Assembly (NCBI RefSeq): GCF_963675165.1
Contig: NC_087382.1
Span: 6,744,315 to 6,808,314 of the forward strand
Length of the DNA stretch: 64,000 nucleotides
Direction of reading: 5' to 3'
Source of the DNA: Halichondria panicea
Taxonomy: Eukaryota > Porifera > Demospongiae > Suberitida > Halichondriidae
Below are positions 22,981 to 33,047 of this stretch, in pieces. A program made the translations under genes and the position numbers. Each line of letters starts with the position of its first letter. The stretch's first letter is position 1. A model generated the notes under the pieces. It was given only the letters and a program-made list of their open reading frames with translations, was not told where the DNA came from and did not search any database.

Positions 22981-24062
22981 CTAGCCTCGATCCCAGGCCG
23001 AGTTTTCGCTTTTATAACGGTTAGGCGAACAACTGGGCCTGGTACTAGTTGTCTGCGCATGCGTCAAATTTTCATTGTATATTTGTGGTCGGCAAAAATA
23101 TTTAATAAATCAATAATGGAAATTTGTACACAGAAAATGCAGAGTGAGTACACAAAAGATGCACATAGGGAGCTGCTTCACAAAGGCCTGGGGAGTTGCC
23201 AGTTGTGCTGCAGCACAATTACAGTGACCCAGTGACCCAGGGCAACTTCAGGATGATTGAATGCCTTCAAATTACGTTTCAAAAAGATTTAGCAGGCTGC
23301 TGGACTTCTCTGATTCTAGGCCCCAACTCGTAACTCATTGCTTGAGAAAACGTAGATTCTCTTGATGTCTCTGAGCTACCCAGCAACGCTCGAATGAGCA
23401 GGTCATACTGTGAGTATAGGACAATATTAAAAGAAACCAAAGACGGTTAAACCCTTACCTCAAACTGTCCAGTCTCGTCCGTTAGTATAGCCAAGAGGAG
23501 CACTGTTGGGATAGCTGGATATTAGCCATTGCTCCTGTACAGAGAAGTAGACATTTTAAATACGTGTAGATCTATACATATTAAATTTCTCGGTTATAGT
23601 GTCATTGTCGACGAGCTGATGATGGCAGCACCAAGTTCTCTAGCTCACACTCTTCACTTAATCCACCATATTAATGATGAAACTATAGTCTACCTACATT
23701 CTTGCCAAACATGAACAAGACTTGATAGCATAGCCGGCCATAGGGCCCACACAAAAATATCTGACCTTAACAAGCTTGACAAAGCTTTATACCTCTTCCC
23801 TTGTTGTTCAGTCTTCAGAATAAGCTTCAGAGAAGAGAGAAGCTTCAGCTAAGAGCCATTCCAATCGATTCCAATAATGATAAAACGGGAACTGACTTCT
23901 AGTACACGATAGTACACGAATATAAATGTCACGAAAGTGAACGAGAATATCCATTCGTCAGAATCTGACGAACGACTGACGCATGCGCAGACAACTAGTA
24001 CCAGGCCCAGTTGTTCGCCTAACCGTTATAAAAGCGAAAACTCGGCCTGGGATCGAGGCTAG
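22981..24062. mobile_element. TIR element with 86-bp perfect inverted ends and 7-bp TSD
   Basis: The first 86 bp, starting CTAGCCTCGATCCCAGGCCG and ending TGCGCATGCGTCA, are repeated in inverted orientation at the right end without mismatch. CCACAGG flanks both sides (22974-22980, 24063-24069). The TIR itself contains the inverted words CCAGGCC/GGGCCTGG. Perfect TIRs imply recent movement or conversion. A related end fragment is at 6641-6690. No transposase; possible captured exons are listed separately. A 7-bp duplication does not fit a common superfamily neatly. Confidence 0.85.
23285..23535 (-). CDS. Putative two-exon coding fragment inside the TIR element
   Basis: On the minus strand, TGTACAG|GAGCAATGG begins an exon that ends GGACAGTTTGAG|GTAAGG. 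After a ~50-bp intron ending CTCACAG, a second exon reads YDLLIRALLGSSETSRESTF then SQAMSYELGPRIREVQ. One frame joins across as AIPTVLLLAILTDETGQFE|YDLL. No family is recognised. Borders and intron size fit this genome. Could be gene capture by the element or chance. Confidence 0.35.
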
Positions 24063-24069
24063 CCACAGG

Positions 24070-24260
24070 CACACACAGGCGGGCACGCAAACACACACAC
24101 ACACACACACACACACGCACGCACATGTGGGCACCAATAGTGAATACACACACATGTGCACACAAATACACACACACATACAGACACACACACACACACA
24201 TACACTCGCGTTGGAACACATAATTATACAGACACGCACGCGCACATAAAGATACACACA
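24070..24260. repeat. (CA)n-rich microsatellite
   Basis: Runs of ACAC interrupted by GCACGCACATGTGGGCACC and CACATGTGCACAC. Begins directly after the TSD of the 22981-24062 element. The apparent ORFs on both strands (poly Thr-His, poly Cys-Val) are artefacts of the repeat. Confidence 0.9.
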
Positions 24261-24289
24261 CTCTTTGACTGTTCAGATAGAACTACAAG

Positions 24290-24993
24290 GTAGCTTGAAG
24301 AGAACTGTTACTCTTTCTTTGCCACACTGAAACAAATAAATTGAATATCAAACACTGTACACTACACCCTAAAAACACTACACTCTAAAAACAGGCTCTA
24401 AACTAACTCAGCTTCTACACAAGTATACTCATAAGCTCAGAGGCTTATGAAGGCTTATACTAGCTTATACTAGCTACATAATGCTTGCTATAGATCCCTT
24501 GCTCTGGCCCTTGGCTGGTTGACTGTTTCGTTGGAAACCAGGAGATCCTGATACTGTAGACTACTTTGCTAAGAAGTTGAATAAAGAAAACTGTCACTGT
24601 TTCCAAGTTATGCATCTTTCTTTGGTAGATGTGAATGCTGAAAAAGAGAAAATAATTTGCGTTGTAGACTACACTCTAAAAACAGGCTCTAAACTCACGA
24701 AGCTACTCTCCAGTATATTTCACACAGCTATCTAGGTAGGTGGACAAGCATATTAAATCAGCTCAAAAGGCGCTGAACTAGGAAAATGATGATCGCTGTA
24801 CACACACAGAGCTTACTTGTGAAATGATCCTTCGCTGGGGGTATACTCCTCCGTTTGAAACTTAGAGATCCTGGCAGAGTAGCTATTCTAGACTAGTTTG
24901 CAACAAAGTTGCCTGCAGAAAACTGCTACTGCTTCTTAGCTACGCAGCTGATAATGTAAAATTAATTAGATTTTGGTTCCGCGGTGGGCGGTA
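24290..24993 (-). mobile_element. piggyBac-related terminal region, tandem copies
   Basis: The reverse complement matches sequence flanking the LINE inside the piggyBac element at 35700-35745 and 37043-37230: GTACCGCCCACCGCGGAACC, then AGCTGCGTAGCT, AGTAGCAGTTTTCT, CAGGATCTC and CAGCGAAGGATCATT. The ~400-bp unit occurs at least twice here. Its end abuts TTAA (24989-24992), the piggyBac target, at the point where TIR1 reads CAGCTTAAAGG. Probably a truncated non-autonomous piggyBac relative inserted in TIR1. Confidence 0.6.
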
Positions 24994-25519
24994 CTTTGGT
25001 TAAGCTGTATGAAGGACAGAGACACGGCTCCATACAAGTGAGGGATCTTTTATAAGACTGATACATTTATAAGACTGATACATTACACAGATAATAAGTA
25101 CAAGTACAAGCTTATAACAAGCTTACCATTCGAGCGACGGGACCTCTTTATTTCTTCGAAGATCCTTCCTAGGTGCCAAGCAATCCAGCTACATAGCTAT
25201 ACTATACTAGCTAGCTAGAGAGTCCTAGAACGCCTAGCCTTCATCTAACTAACTTGTCTTCTCCAGAACATCTTTTACGAAGCTTTATGAGTATACGGAA
25301 GTGCCCGGAAGGCAATAATTGAACTTCAATTATTCATGACGTTTGAGCGTCATTTACTCGAGGGCGTTGCAATACCTTCGTAGCGTTCCCTTCGTAGCGT
25401 TGCCTCGAACATATCTCTGGATAGAAAATAGCTCGATATCTTGGTATCATTTTGAAGCTTAGAACTCTGGTATACCCGCGTTAAGGGGTGTTTTCCTAGG
25501 TTTTCCTAGGCCCTGTCAC
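24994..25519 (-). mobile_element. TIR1 copy 4, truncated
   Basis: Reverse complement of 2441-2970 of copy 1, from GCTGTATGAAGGACAGAGAC to the terminal TTTTCCTAGGCCCTGTCAC. An 11-bp duplication (GTTTTCCTAG twice) lies in the terminal repeat at 25493-25510, and another 17-bp one at 25047-25083. The left end is cut at the TTAA where the piggyBac-related sequence begins. The right end abuts HECT coding sequence. Confidence 0.75.
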
Positions 25520-25674
25520 GATGGACAAAGATGTAATGAAACACGTTATACAGAGGTTTTCAGGTTGGTTGACTATAGTGACTGTGAAATAAATAGAGCA
25601 TGCGCAATGCACAATAGCTATAGACTCCGCCCAGCTACTTCAATCAATAAACTCGCAAAATTCAAAAACTAAGA

Positions 25675-26652
25675 TGCCGATTCCATACTCGTTGGACCTT
25701 CGTTGGAGAGTAATTTGGCTCTATCTTGCTCATCACTCATCACTTGAATTGTAAAGACATATCACACCAAGTCAGCCTTTCTGAGAGCACTGTCTATAGA
25801 TATATTAATGCTTTTGAGCAAACTGGTGATGTAGCGCCAAGAGTTTCAACACATGGTCCTCAGAAACTACTCGGAGATTTTGAACAGCTTGTACTTCTAC
25901 GAATCATTTTGGAGAACACTGGCATATACTTACATGAAATTCAAGCAAAACTTGTTACAATGTTTGGCGTTACTGTAAGTGTTGCAACCATCTGTCGAAC
26001 ACTGAAGTTCATGAACTGTACACGGCAAGTTATTCAACACATTCATATACGGCGTAATGATGAATTACGTGCTAAGTTTATGGCTGAAGTTACAACCTAT
26101 GATCCAAGAATGCTCATATGGCTAGATGAGACAGGGTGTGATAGAAGAAATTGTGTACGAAAATGGGCATACAGTATAAGAGGTATGACGCCCAGAGACC
26201 ATAGGCTGCTAGCACGTGGAACACGCTACTCAGCAATTCCTGTACTGTCCCTTGATGGAATACATGATGTATGCTTCTTTGAAGGGACTGTGGATGGTGG
26301 AAGGTTTGAGCAGTTTTTGAGAGATTGTGTTCTTCCAATTCTAAATCCATTCAATTGGGTAAATCCCCATTCAGTTGTGATTATGGACAATGCCTCCATA
26401 CACCATGTGGAGGGTGTTATGGATTTAATTGAAAACCACCAAGAAGGAGCACGACTGCTTTTTCTCCCTCCATACTCACCTGATTTGAATCCTTGCGAAG
26501 AGGTTTTCAGTCAAGTGAAATCAATTATGAAGCAAAATGATGGAGTATTTCAATCATGCAGTGCCTCAAGAGTACTCTTAAGTATGGCATTTAGTATGGT
26601 AACCAAACAAGACTGCCTTTCTTATATCTCTCATAGTGGATACATTGACTAA
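25675..26652 (+). CDS. Tc1/mariner-superfamily transposase
   Basis: The protein reads MPIPYSLDLRWRVIWLYLAH then, from 25726 on, an uninterrupted frame: helix-turn-helix (DISHQVSLSESTVYRYINAF), then LIWLDETGCDR (first D), VVIMDNASIHH (second D) and YSPDLNPCEEVF (E). There are 36 residues between second D and first E of CEE, so DD36E type. A 7-bp duplication (TCATCAC twice, about 25728-25742) shifts the frame between the start codon and the body; otherwise the gene looks whole. Cuts at TA and moves its own TIRs. Confidence 0.9.
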
Positions 26653-26722
26653 AACATTATCACAACGTATAATAATAACTATGCACAGCACACCAAAAAT
26701 TGTCAGTTTAATCAATATTATG

Positions 26723-27792
26723 TCACTTTAGTTGTTGAAGTAACTTCATGATTGTACCCTTCTCTTCACAATATTCCTCGTCAGTCAACACCCCACTTTG
26801 CTTTAGATTTTGTAGTTCATTCAACTGCCTGTATAGCTTCGACCTACTTTCTATAACTTTTGCTGGGCTATTGCTTGAAATATGTGTCTGGTAGGAGACA
26901 AAGCTGTAGCAATCACAGTTGCCGCATCAGAGAGAGCCCGAGCAACTGGCACATTTCGAGATGGAGTGCTGCTGCCAGCACGAGTGAACATTGTGGTGTT
27001 AGGCGGATTGTCCATACTACAATACATACCACTTGCTACCATTTCGGCCCATATACGAAATTGCATAGGTGTATAATCACTAAGGTGCTTTTCTTTCAAT
27101 GAGTCGACCAGTTGCTGAACTTTCTGTTCCTTGTCAGCCTTGTCAGGTACTTTTTTCTTTGTATTAACCACAGATACGCCATCACTTCGAGGACGCTTGC
27201 GACTCTCTTTGGTGTTGCTTAAGCCATCACACCACAGCATTACTTTGCCTTTACTTTTTGCAATACAGGACCACACCTCCTCCAGATCACGCCTATTTCT
27301 AATCCGCACAACACTTGAACCCTCCACATATCCAACATCGAAGTCACTATCAACAATGTCATCAGTTAACTGTCTCTTAATGGCATCTTTTAAGTCCTCA
27401 CATGTGAGAATTGTAGTAATAATTATGAGAATTGTAGTAATATCTAAATCACGAAGAGTGAACATCTTTCCAGAGCTTATAGGCCCATCTTTTGATGCAA
27501 CTTTCACCAAAACTTTGGATAGAAGTGGGGAAGCTCCTTGTAATGTTGTATTGAGTTTTGCAGTAGGAACATTATTTGGCATTGAATATGTACCTTTACT
27601 TAATGGTGTAATTAACACGCACCCACCACCGTTCTTTGATACTTGTTTCTGTGATCCACTATTAATAGTCACTCGGCGCCCAGTGGCAGCTACAGCAAGC
27701 GAAAGTGAACATAAAGGCTGTCCTGGTTCCATGATCAGATGATCTTCTAGCATGTGCTTGCAGCTGTGCTGACACAGCAAACCAGAGTACAT
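26723..27792 (-). CDS. Second gene of the Tc1/mariner element: PB1-like and SHOCT-like protein
   Basis: From 27792 downward: a low-complexity start; a ubiquitin-fold/PB1-like stretch (CEDLKDAIKRQL, DVGYVEGSSVVRIRNRRDL, GKVMLWCDGL); basic linker KESRKRPRSD; charged helix PDKADKEQKVQQLVDSLKEK. The main frame stops at 26851, but a +2 reading continues SRSKLYRQLNELQNLKQ then SGVLTDEEYCEEK to TGA at 26723, a SHOCT-like end that implies a 2-bp insertion near 26885. Tc1/mariner elements normally have one gene. Function unknown; PB1 folds mediate protein pairing, so a partner of the transposase or host factor is conceivable. Confidence 0.65.
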
Positions 27793-27851
27793 AGTTCAAT
27801 GTTTTGCGCAAGCGCACATGATAGTTTCTCAAGGAACCTGAAAACCTCTGT

Positions 27852-28450
27852 ACTCCAACATCAACGCCGATGTTGAAGATGTGCAACGAATCCATGTGCG
27901 ACGATTTAACTTGTTTTCGGACGCTCTTCGTCAGTTCTCTAGAAGCAGCTTTGACACTACTAAAATGCTGCGTGTCAGATTCTTAGGAGAGCCAGGATCA
28001 GGGCCCTTTTTAGTGGATCACTGTTCAGTGGGTTTCCTAGCTACCCAGACATAACATCAAGGCTGTTTCTGACAACACGTTCTTCTACATCGGAAAAATG
28101 GAGCATTGTTCAGACTGGTGAGGTGCCATCATGCTTCTCTAAAGCGTGTGCTGATTACATTGCGTACGGTCGCCTGGAAGACATTCCAGAGCAAGAAGTA
28201 ATAGAATGCCTGGAAAAGGTGTGTTGCACTTAAAAAATGTTGCTGGTGGTCAGTCACCTATTCGTTTTTTCCATAGGTACAGTCTGCTGCAGTCATTTAG
28301 TTTTAGGTTTCGTTTTTCGGATCAATTTGGAAGTAAATTTGGAAGACAAGGAAGATATCACTCGTTGCTACATTACGTACACTTTCAAGTACACGCAGAG
28401 CTTGATCAGCTACGTAAAGGAAAGGAATATGTTTGCTGCGTCAGAGGACT
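27852..28450 (+). pseudogene. Second HECT-ligase gene fragment (interrupted by the mariner element)
   Basis: Begins at 25520 (MDKDVMKHVI), is split by the Tc1/mariner insertion, and resumes here with IHVRRFNLFSDALRQF and TTKMLRVRFLGEPG, parallel to ITVRRTHIWEDSLRLF and SKTLRVTFLGEAG in the 14-17 kb HECT gene. Later SIVQTGEVPSCFSKACADYI and a 60-bp intron-like segment (28216-28276) precede VNLEDKEDITRCYITY. Several indels. The thioester C-lobe is missing at this locus; the sequence passes directly into integrase coding DNA near 28460. Confidence 0.75.
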
Positions 28451-28451
28451 T

Positions 28452-29300
28452 TGAAGTGACACCTGCTTACTTGTGTGATTCTATATCGATAGATTATTCA
28501 CACAATGGTTCTGATATTGGTGAAGTAATTCTGCAAGGTCGCCTTTTACACATGGGAATTAAGGTGACCCGAAGTCAACTGCGTTCATCTATTCACAGAA
28601 TTGATCACTCAAATACAGTAGCTAGGCGCTCTCGGGTGATCAATCAACGAGTGTATTCTGTGCCCTATCCCAATGCTGTATGGCATATAATAAAATGACA
28701 CGGTGGCGTTTGGTAGTCCATGCTGGTGTAGATGGTTTTACACGGCTCTACTACAGTGCTTGATGCATGAGAAACTACATATGGTGAAACTACATATGGT
28801 ACACCAGATTGCTACACCAGATTACTACACCAGATTAGGTAAGGTCTGATCACGGCGGTGAAAATGTTTTGGTGTGGAGACACATGTTAGAAAGACATGA
28901 CAATTAGAAAGACATGACAACACATACAGTGTTATAACTGGACGATCACCCATAACGAAAGGGTTGAAAAAATGTGGCGTGATATTACTAGATGTGCTTC
29001 AAGCACTTTTATCAGATTATTCTCTGCACTTGAAGCAGATGGTGTTCTAGACCCAGTGAATGAAGTTGATATATTCTGTCTTCATTTTGTGTAAATCTCT
29101 CCAAGATTTTCAGGGAAGCGGAATTGCCACCAACTTTCAAGTGAAGGAAATATGTCAACTGTTTGTGGACCGCAGACAATTCAGTCACACAACAGAATCA
29201 TATGCTATTTCTAGTGTATTACCATCGAATCCAATCCAACAACTGTGGACTCTAACAAGTTCAAACCGTGCTGTCAGCTTGTTGCCGGTTTGAATACTAC
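28452..29300 (+). pseudogene. Second IS3/rve-type integrase remnant
   Basis: GEVILQGRLLHMGIKVTRSQ, RRSRVINQRVYSVPYPNAVW and WRLVVHAGVDGFTRLYYSA align with the integrase at 19949-21228. After a duplication-rich gap, RSDHGGENVLVWRHMLERHD and HNERVEKMWRDITRCASSTF supply the second D and the E motif. The 'WHVDG' region reads WHI-IK, so the first D has been lost by a small deletion. Frames are broken at least three times. Its convergent partner is the HECT C-lobe at 29612. Confidence 0.8.
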
Positions 29301-29454
29301 AATTGCGAAGGCAAGATTGTGTTAAACTAGTTGGACAACATTTACGTAATGGTTACGATTACTGTTACTGTAAAAATGATGTATGAAATTATTATTATTG
29401 TTGTTTTTTACCATATTGATAATGAACAAATGGCTAATCTAATATGATATTCAA

Positions 29455-29640
29455 ATAGTACCAATGGTTCGGTGGAACGCAAAGTGATAAATGTGATGAA
29501 AATGATGATCGATGATCGACTGCTCAAATAGTTCCAAACCTACCAATGGTTCGGTGGTGATAAATGTGAGATAAATATGAAAAACAACAATGATGATCGA
29601 CACTGAACTGCTCAAATAGTTCCAAACCCGTAAGATCCCT
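29455..29640. repeat. Two diverged ~80-bp tandem units
   Basis: ACCAATGGTTCGGTGG...TGATCGAC...CTGCTCAAATAGTTCCAAACC occurs twice with small indels, between the integrase remnant and the HECT C-lobe. Non-coding. Confidence 0.6.
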
Positions 29641-29990
29641 TGATACAGAAGGTCTGAAACTGTAACAATGCCATCTTCCTTGGAAACATCAGTGATACGT
29701 CACATGTGGACACAGTGGGCAAACAGTCAACATCTGTAAATCTGATGGTGGGCGTTTTTGGAAGGTTTTTGGAAGTCCTGTTGCAGGAACTTTTGACGAG
29801 CCACTCATAAACATCATCACATCCGCCAAGCGTACTACCGAAGATGTACTCGTTCCAATTATACATGATGGTCATCCAGATCTGAAGGGGCAATATCAGA
29901 GTACGAATCCGAGTCAATACCGAAGCAGAGTACTTCTTCTATAGACACTCCAATCGTTTAGTTCTTTCAGTCGTAGCAACTCTTCTTTGC
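29612..29990 (-). pseudogene. HECT C-lobe remnant with catalytic Cys
   Basis: The minus-strand frame 29917-29612 reads TIRFTDVDCLPTVSTCDVSL, then MFPRKMALLQFQTF and ends GSYGFGTI. This matches the end of the 14-17 kb HECT protein (LPTASTCSNTLYVP ... GAVGFGTV), including the thioester Cys and the terminal aromatic-GT. Upstream N-lobe exons are not found; a duplication (CATCTTCTTTGCA) lies at 29984-30010. Convergent to the integrase remnant, the same arrangement as in the complete element. Confidence 0.75.
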
Positions 29991-30030
29991 ACATCTTCTT
30001 TGCACACGTCAATGCATGGCCTTCCGCATA

Positions 30031-30389
30031 TGTGACAGACTCTGGGAAAAAGCAGGCTCTGGGAAAAAGGCCATATTGGAGCAGGCTACAATTGTTGAGA
30101 TTTAAATACCAGATGATAGAGCAAAGAATTGCCTATGCATATGCTTAGTTTGCACATACCTCTCTTTTCATGCCTGAGTTATGCACAAGTTCTGAAATAG
30201 CGGTATTGAGAAACGCCCACTTAAAGATTGCTAAATTGGGAAATTTCGGTGGAACGCGTTGGATTCAGAGCACAAGACTCTAGATAACTATAAGCTAATT
30301 ATGAGATTATACACTGCAGTCCATAAATCTGGCCATTGCTCAATACCAATATCTGCTCCAATATGGCCTTTTTCCCAGAGCCTGTCATA
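30031..30389. mobile_element. MITE with GACAGGCTCTGGGAAAAAGG ends
   Basis: TGACAGACTCTGGGAAAAA...GGCCATATTGGAGCA is mirrored by TGCTCCAATATGGCCTTTTT then CCCAGAGCCTGTCA. The left arm has an internal duplication of GGCTCTGGGAAAAA. Flanking TA(TG) and TA suggest a TA target; the outer TGTGACAG/CTGTCA resembles TIR1. 359 bp, non-coding. Confidence 0.75.
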
Positions 30390-30769
30390 ATATTATTATT
30401 AATAATATTATTATGGTTATAGAAAGGGCTCAATTATTTCGGGGTCTGGGTCTCGACTATACATGGACATTTCCCTACATAATTATATATAATTATATAG
30501 ACACGATTGTGTATTTTGTTTGGCACAATTATACACTATTATTACTGTGGGTCCCAAACGTAATTAAAAAGTGGCCGTAATTATTAGAGAATTATTTGCC
30601 CACATGTTTACCTGCTCCAGGAGTAGCAACTTGGGATTGACTGGTAGAGGAGAGGGCGAGCTTGTACAATACTTGGACTTGGACTGTTGGCAGCCATTTT
30701 CTTTCCTTGCCATGTGCCACTGGGCATGCCCAGTCTCGTATGCAGCATGACGTATTAATTCATTATAGT

Positions 30770-30965
30770 ACGAGCACATAGTATGCACATGTTGTACATA
30801 GTATGCATGATATATATAGTACGCTGTACATAGTATATTATATAGTATATATATAATTATAGTATGTACATGATATATATAGTATGCAGTATGCATGTAT
30901 GCATGATATATATGTATGCATGATATATATAGTATGTACATGATATACAATAATATATAGTACAC
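30770..30965. repeat. AT-rich minisatellite (GTATGCATGATATATA-like)
   Basis: Repeats of GTATGCATGATATATATA and GTACATGATATATA. The 144-aa minus-strand ORF across it (rich in Tyr, Ile, His) is a repeat artefact. Confidence 0.75.
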
Positions 30966-32280
30966 TGTAAAAACAAGTGGGTCTGACACACGTGTCATTT
31001 GATTGTCCCTCCAAATGACATGCTACACGTGTGTCAAATTGAAGGTGTGTCGATTTGACCCACTTCTAGCGTGTCATTTTGACACGTGTTATTAATCCCA
31101 ATTAACGCCATTTCAATCTCATAAAACAATTTACAATAACAAAAAAGTTACAATAACAAAAAATTAATAATGACGAGTCTATAGCATAATTATAGTAACT
31201 GAAAATGAAACAGAAGTGCTCAGAAGTGTTTGCAAAACTTGCGTGCATCCTTATGAGTCTTTACTACAGTCCTTTGAACTTGTACTTCATAGCTCTTGTG
31301 CTTCATAGCTAAAATAATGGTGAAAAAAATATTATAAGTTGTGAACGCATTGTATGAAATTACATACCTATTTCGGACCAGTAAAGATTCAGACAGCGAA
31401 GGCCTACCTGCAAAGATGAGCTACAATAATAGTGCCTTGACAACGGCTAGAAAAAATAATCAGACTGCACAAAGTTTGAGGATAGTGTTAAGAGGGCCTA
31501 CATGTAGAATAATAGCATACAAATCCAATGTGTGTATGTGTTGTGGTGATAAAACTTGTATGACTGTCTAGGTTGTATGACTGTCTAGGAAAGGTACCTT
31601 TAATCGAAGGAGTCTGCCATTGTGGGACGCATCAGCCAAAAAAACAAGTAGAGTCTATCAATTCTACAATAATTAGTCTTTTTAATAGACCTACCACATT
31701 AGATTGACAAGTTTAGTTTATTAGCCTTCATTACATTGTAAAGCATTACAAAGTTTAATATTCTAGGTAGGTATATATATGCATACAATAGCTCACGTCC
31801 AGTTTGGGGAGGGACGTCCTTTCCCCACAATATAAATACATACGCATACAGATCCTCAACCTTACACCATGACTCTTTTATACTTACAAGAACAAACGAA
31901 CAAAGTAGAAAACGGTTGTGTTAGCCTACTAAACTAAAGATTAATAAAACAGTACCAAATAAAATTATAGTACCTTAGTACTCTATGCCCTCAATCGAGC
32001 TTGGCTCACTTATCATGCTCTTGATCTTGGCAAAGAAAATAGCTGCTATTATTGTAGGTGAGAACTAGAGTAGAGACCAAGCCCTTTACATAGCATAGTC
32101 TCATAGAAAGGGCGTGGTCTTCAGTAGAAAGTGCTGATTTTACTAGGCCTTGAATCGAGGCTAGGCTGACACGTTCTTAGCCTCGAGACCACGCCGATTG
32201 AAATAAGACGTGGTCTCGAGGCTTCAAACATCAATGTCTACGATTGAGAGGTCGATAATAGACTAAATCATCACACAGGT
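30966..32280. other. Unassigned sequence with small inverted repeats
   Basis: It opens with CACTGTAAAAACAAGTGGGT and several ACACGTGT/TGACACGTG words; a matching other end was not found. A 17-18 bp hairpin (CCTCGAGACCACGCC ... GTGGTCTCGAGG) lies at about 32181-32222. No supportable gene. Confidence 0.4.
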
Positions 32281-32298
32281 TGCATGTAGATCGAATAT

Positions 32299-32550
32299 CA
32301 ATTGGCGCGGCATATCAAAAATGTATATGGGCGGCCCACTTTTGGATCCTAACGATCTTGGCCTATCCATTGTCGATATTTTTCGATCATCAAAAATGTA
32401 TGACCGCACCCACTTTTGGATCGATTATGTACTTACGATCTTGGCCTATCCATTGTCGATATTTTTCAATCATCAAAAATGTATGACTGCGCCCACTTTT
32501 GGATCGATTATGTACTCACGATCTTGGCCTATCAATCGTCGATATTTTTG
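32299..32550. repeat. Three ~85-bp tandem repeats
   Basis: The unit contains AAAAATGTATGACCGC, CCCACTTTTGGATCGATTAT, GATCTTGGCCTATCCATTGT and CGATATTTTTC. Three copies with few changes. The two overlapping ORFs across it are repeat artefacts. Confidence 0.85.
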
Positions 32551-32624
32551 TCCACTTTGGCGCTTTATAGCTATGGCTAGGTTGTTTACTTGTGCCGATG
32601 GGCTAGCACAGCTTGAGGACAGCA

Positions 32625-32804
32625 ATGGCGGGCGATGTCTCCTCTGGTGATGACAGTGCCTATGAAGGAGAGGGGATAGTAGGATACCTCCCAAAGGCTA
32701 CCAGCTTTATGCCAGACGCTGATGAACTGTCTGGGACTGAGGACATGCATGACATGGCTAGTGCTATGGACCAGGACCAGGACGGTGAAAGACCAGGAGA
32801 GTAA
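32625..32804 (+). CDS. Small acidic ORF, possible first exon
   Basis: ATG at 32625 starts MAGDVSSGDDSAYEGEG, followed by YLPKATSFMPDADELSG and an acidic end DQDQDGERPGE. CCAGGAGA|GTAAAA at its end could be a splice donor. Acidic N-terminal exons of this kind precede piggyBac transposases in this window, but no transposase follows (TIR1 copy 5 does). It could be a host or TE first exon; unproven. Confidence 0.35.
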   Translation: MAGDVSSGDDSAYEGEGIVGYLPKATSFMPDADELSGTEDMHDMASAMDQDQDGERPGE

Positions 32805-33047
32805 AATAGAATTAGCAGTAATGAACAGTCTTTATGTGAGCTTGTAGATCGTTCACCAATATAGTAATACATGTACGTATTGTACTTCAAATTGATATAT
32901 CTTAGCACTGTTACATTCATATGATGTGAAAATCAAGCTTAGTCAAGCCTTTATGCATTCTATTGGTATATGGTTGCTAGGCTGCTCTGGAAACCGACAT
33001 TTCACTTCCCTGTTAATTAAGAATCCGACTTCAAATTGATTACAATA

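Larger units (their letters stand above)
25551..27849. mobile_element. Tc1/mariner-type transposon with two convergent genes (2299 bp)
   Basis: Ends CAGAGGTTTTCAGGTT and AACCTGAAAACCTCTG are exact inverted repeats of 16 bp, flanked by TA on both sides (25549-25550, 27850-27851). Inside are a DD36E-type transposase on + and a second gene on -, tail to tail. It is inserted in HECT coding sequence: DKDVMKHVI on the left continues as QHQR then VEDVQRIHVRRFN on the right. Confidence 0.9.

Noticed and set aside
23958-24261. Overlapping ORFs on both strands near 24.1 kb
   Set aside because: They are translations of the (CA)n microsatellite and the element's TIR.
27131-27742. 203-aa + ORF inside the Tc1/mariner element
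   Set aside because: Antisense shadow of the minus-strand PB1-like gene; no domain of its own.
28237-28698. A single continuous ORF fusing HECT and integrase sequence
   Set aside because: In the complete element the two genes are convergent; here the join follows deletions in a decayed locus, so a functional fusion is not supported.
30564-30998. 144-aa minus ORF rich in Tyr/Ile/His
   Set aside because: Generated by an AT-rich minisatellite.
32280-32650. Two overlapping + ORFs of 68 and 109 aa
   Set aside because: They translate the ~85-bp tandem repeat in different frames.
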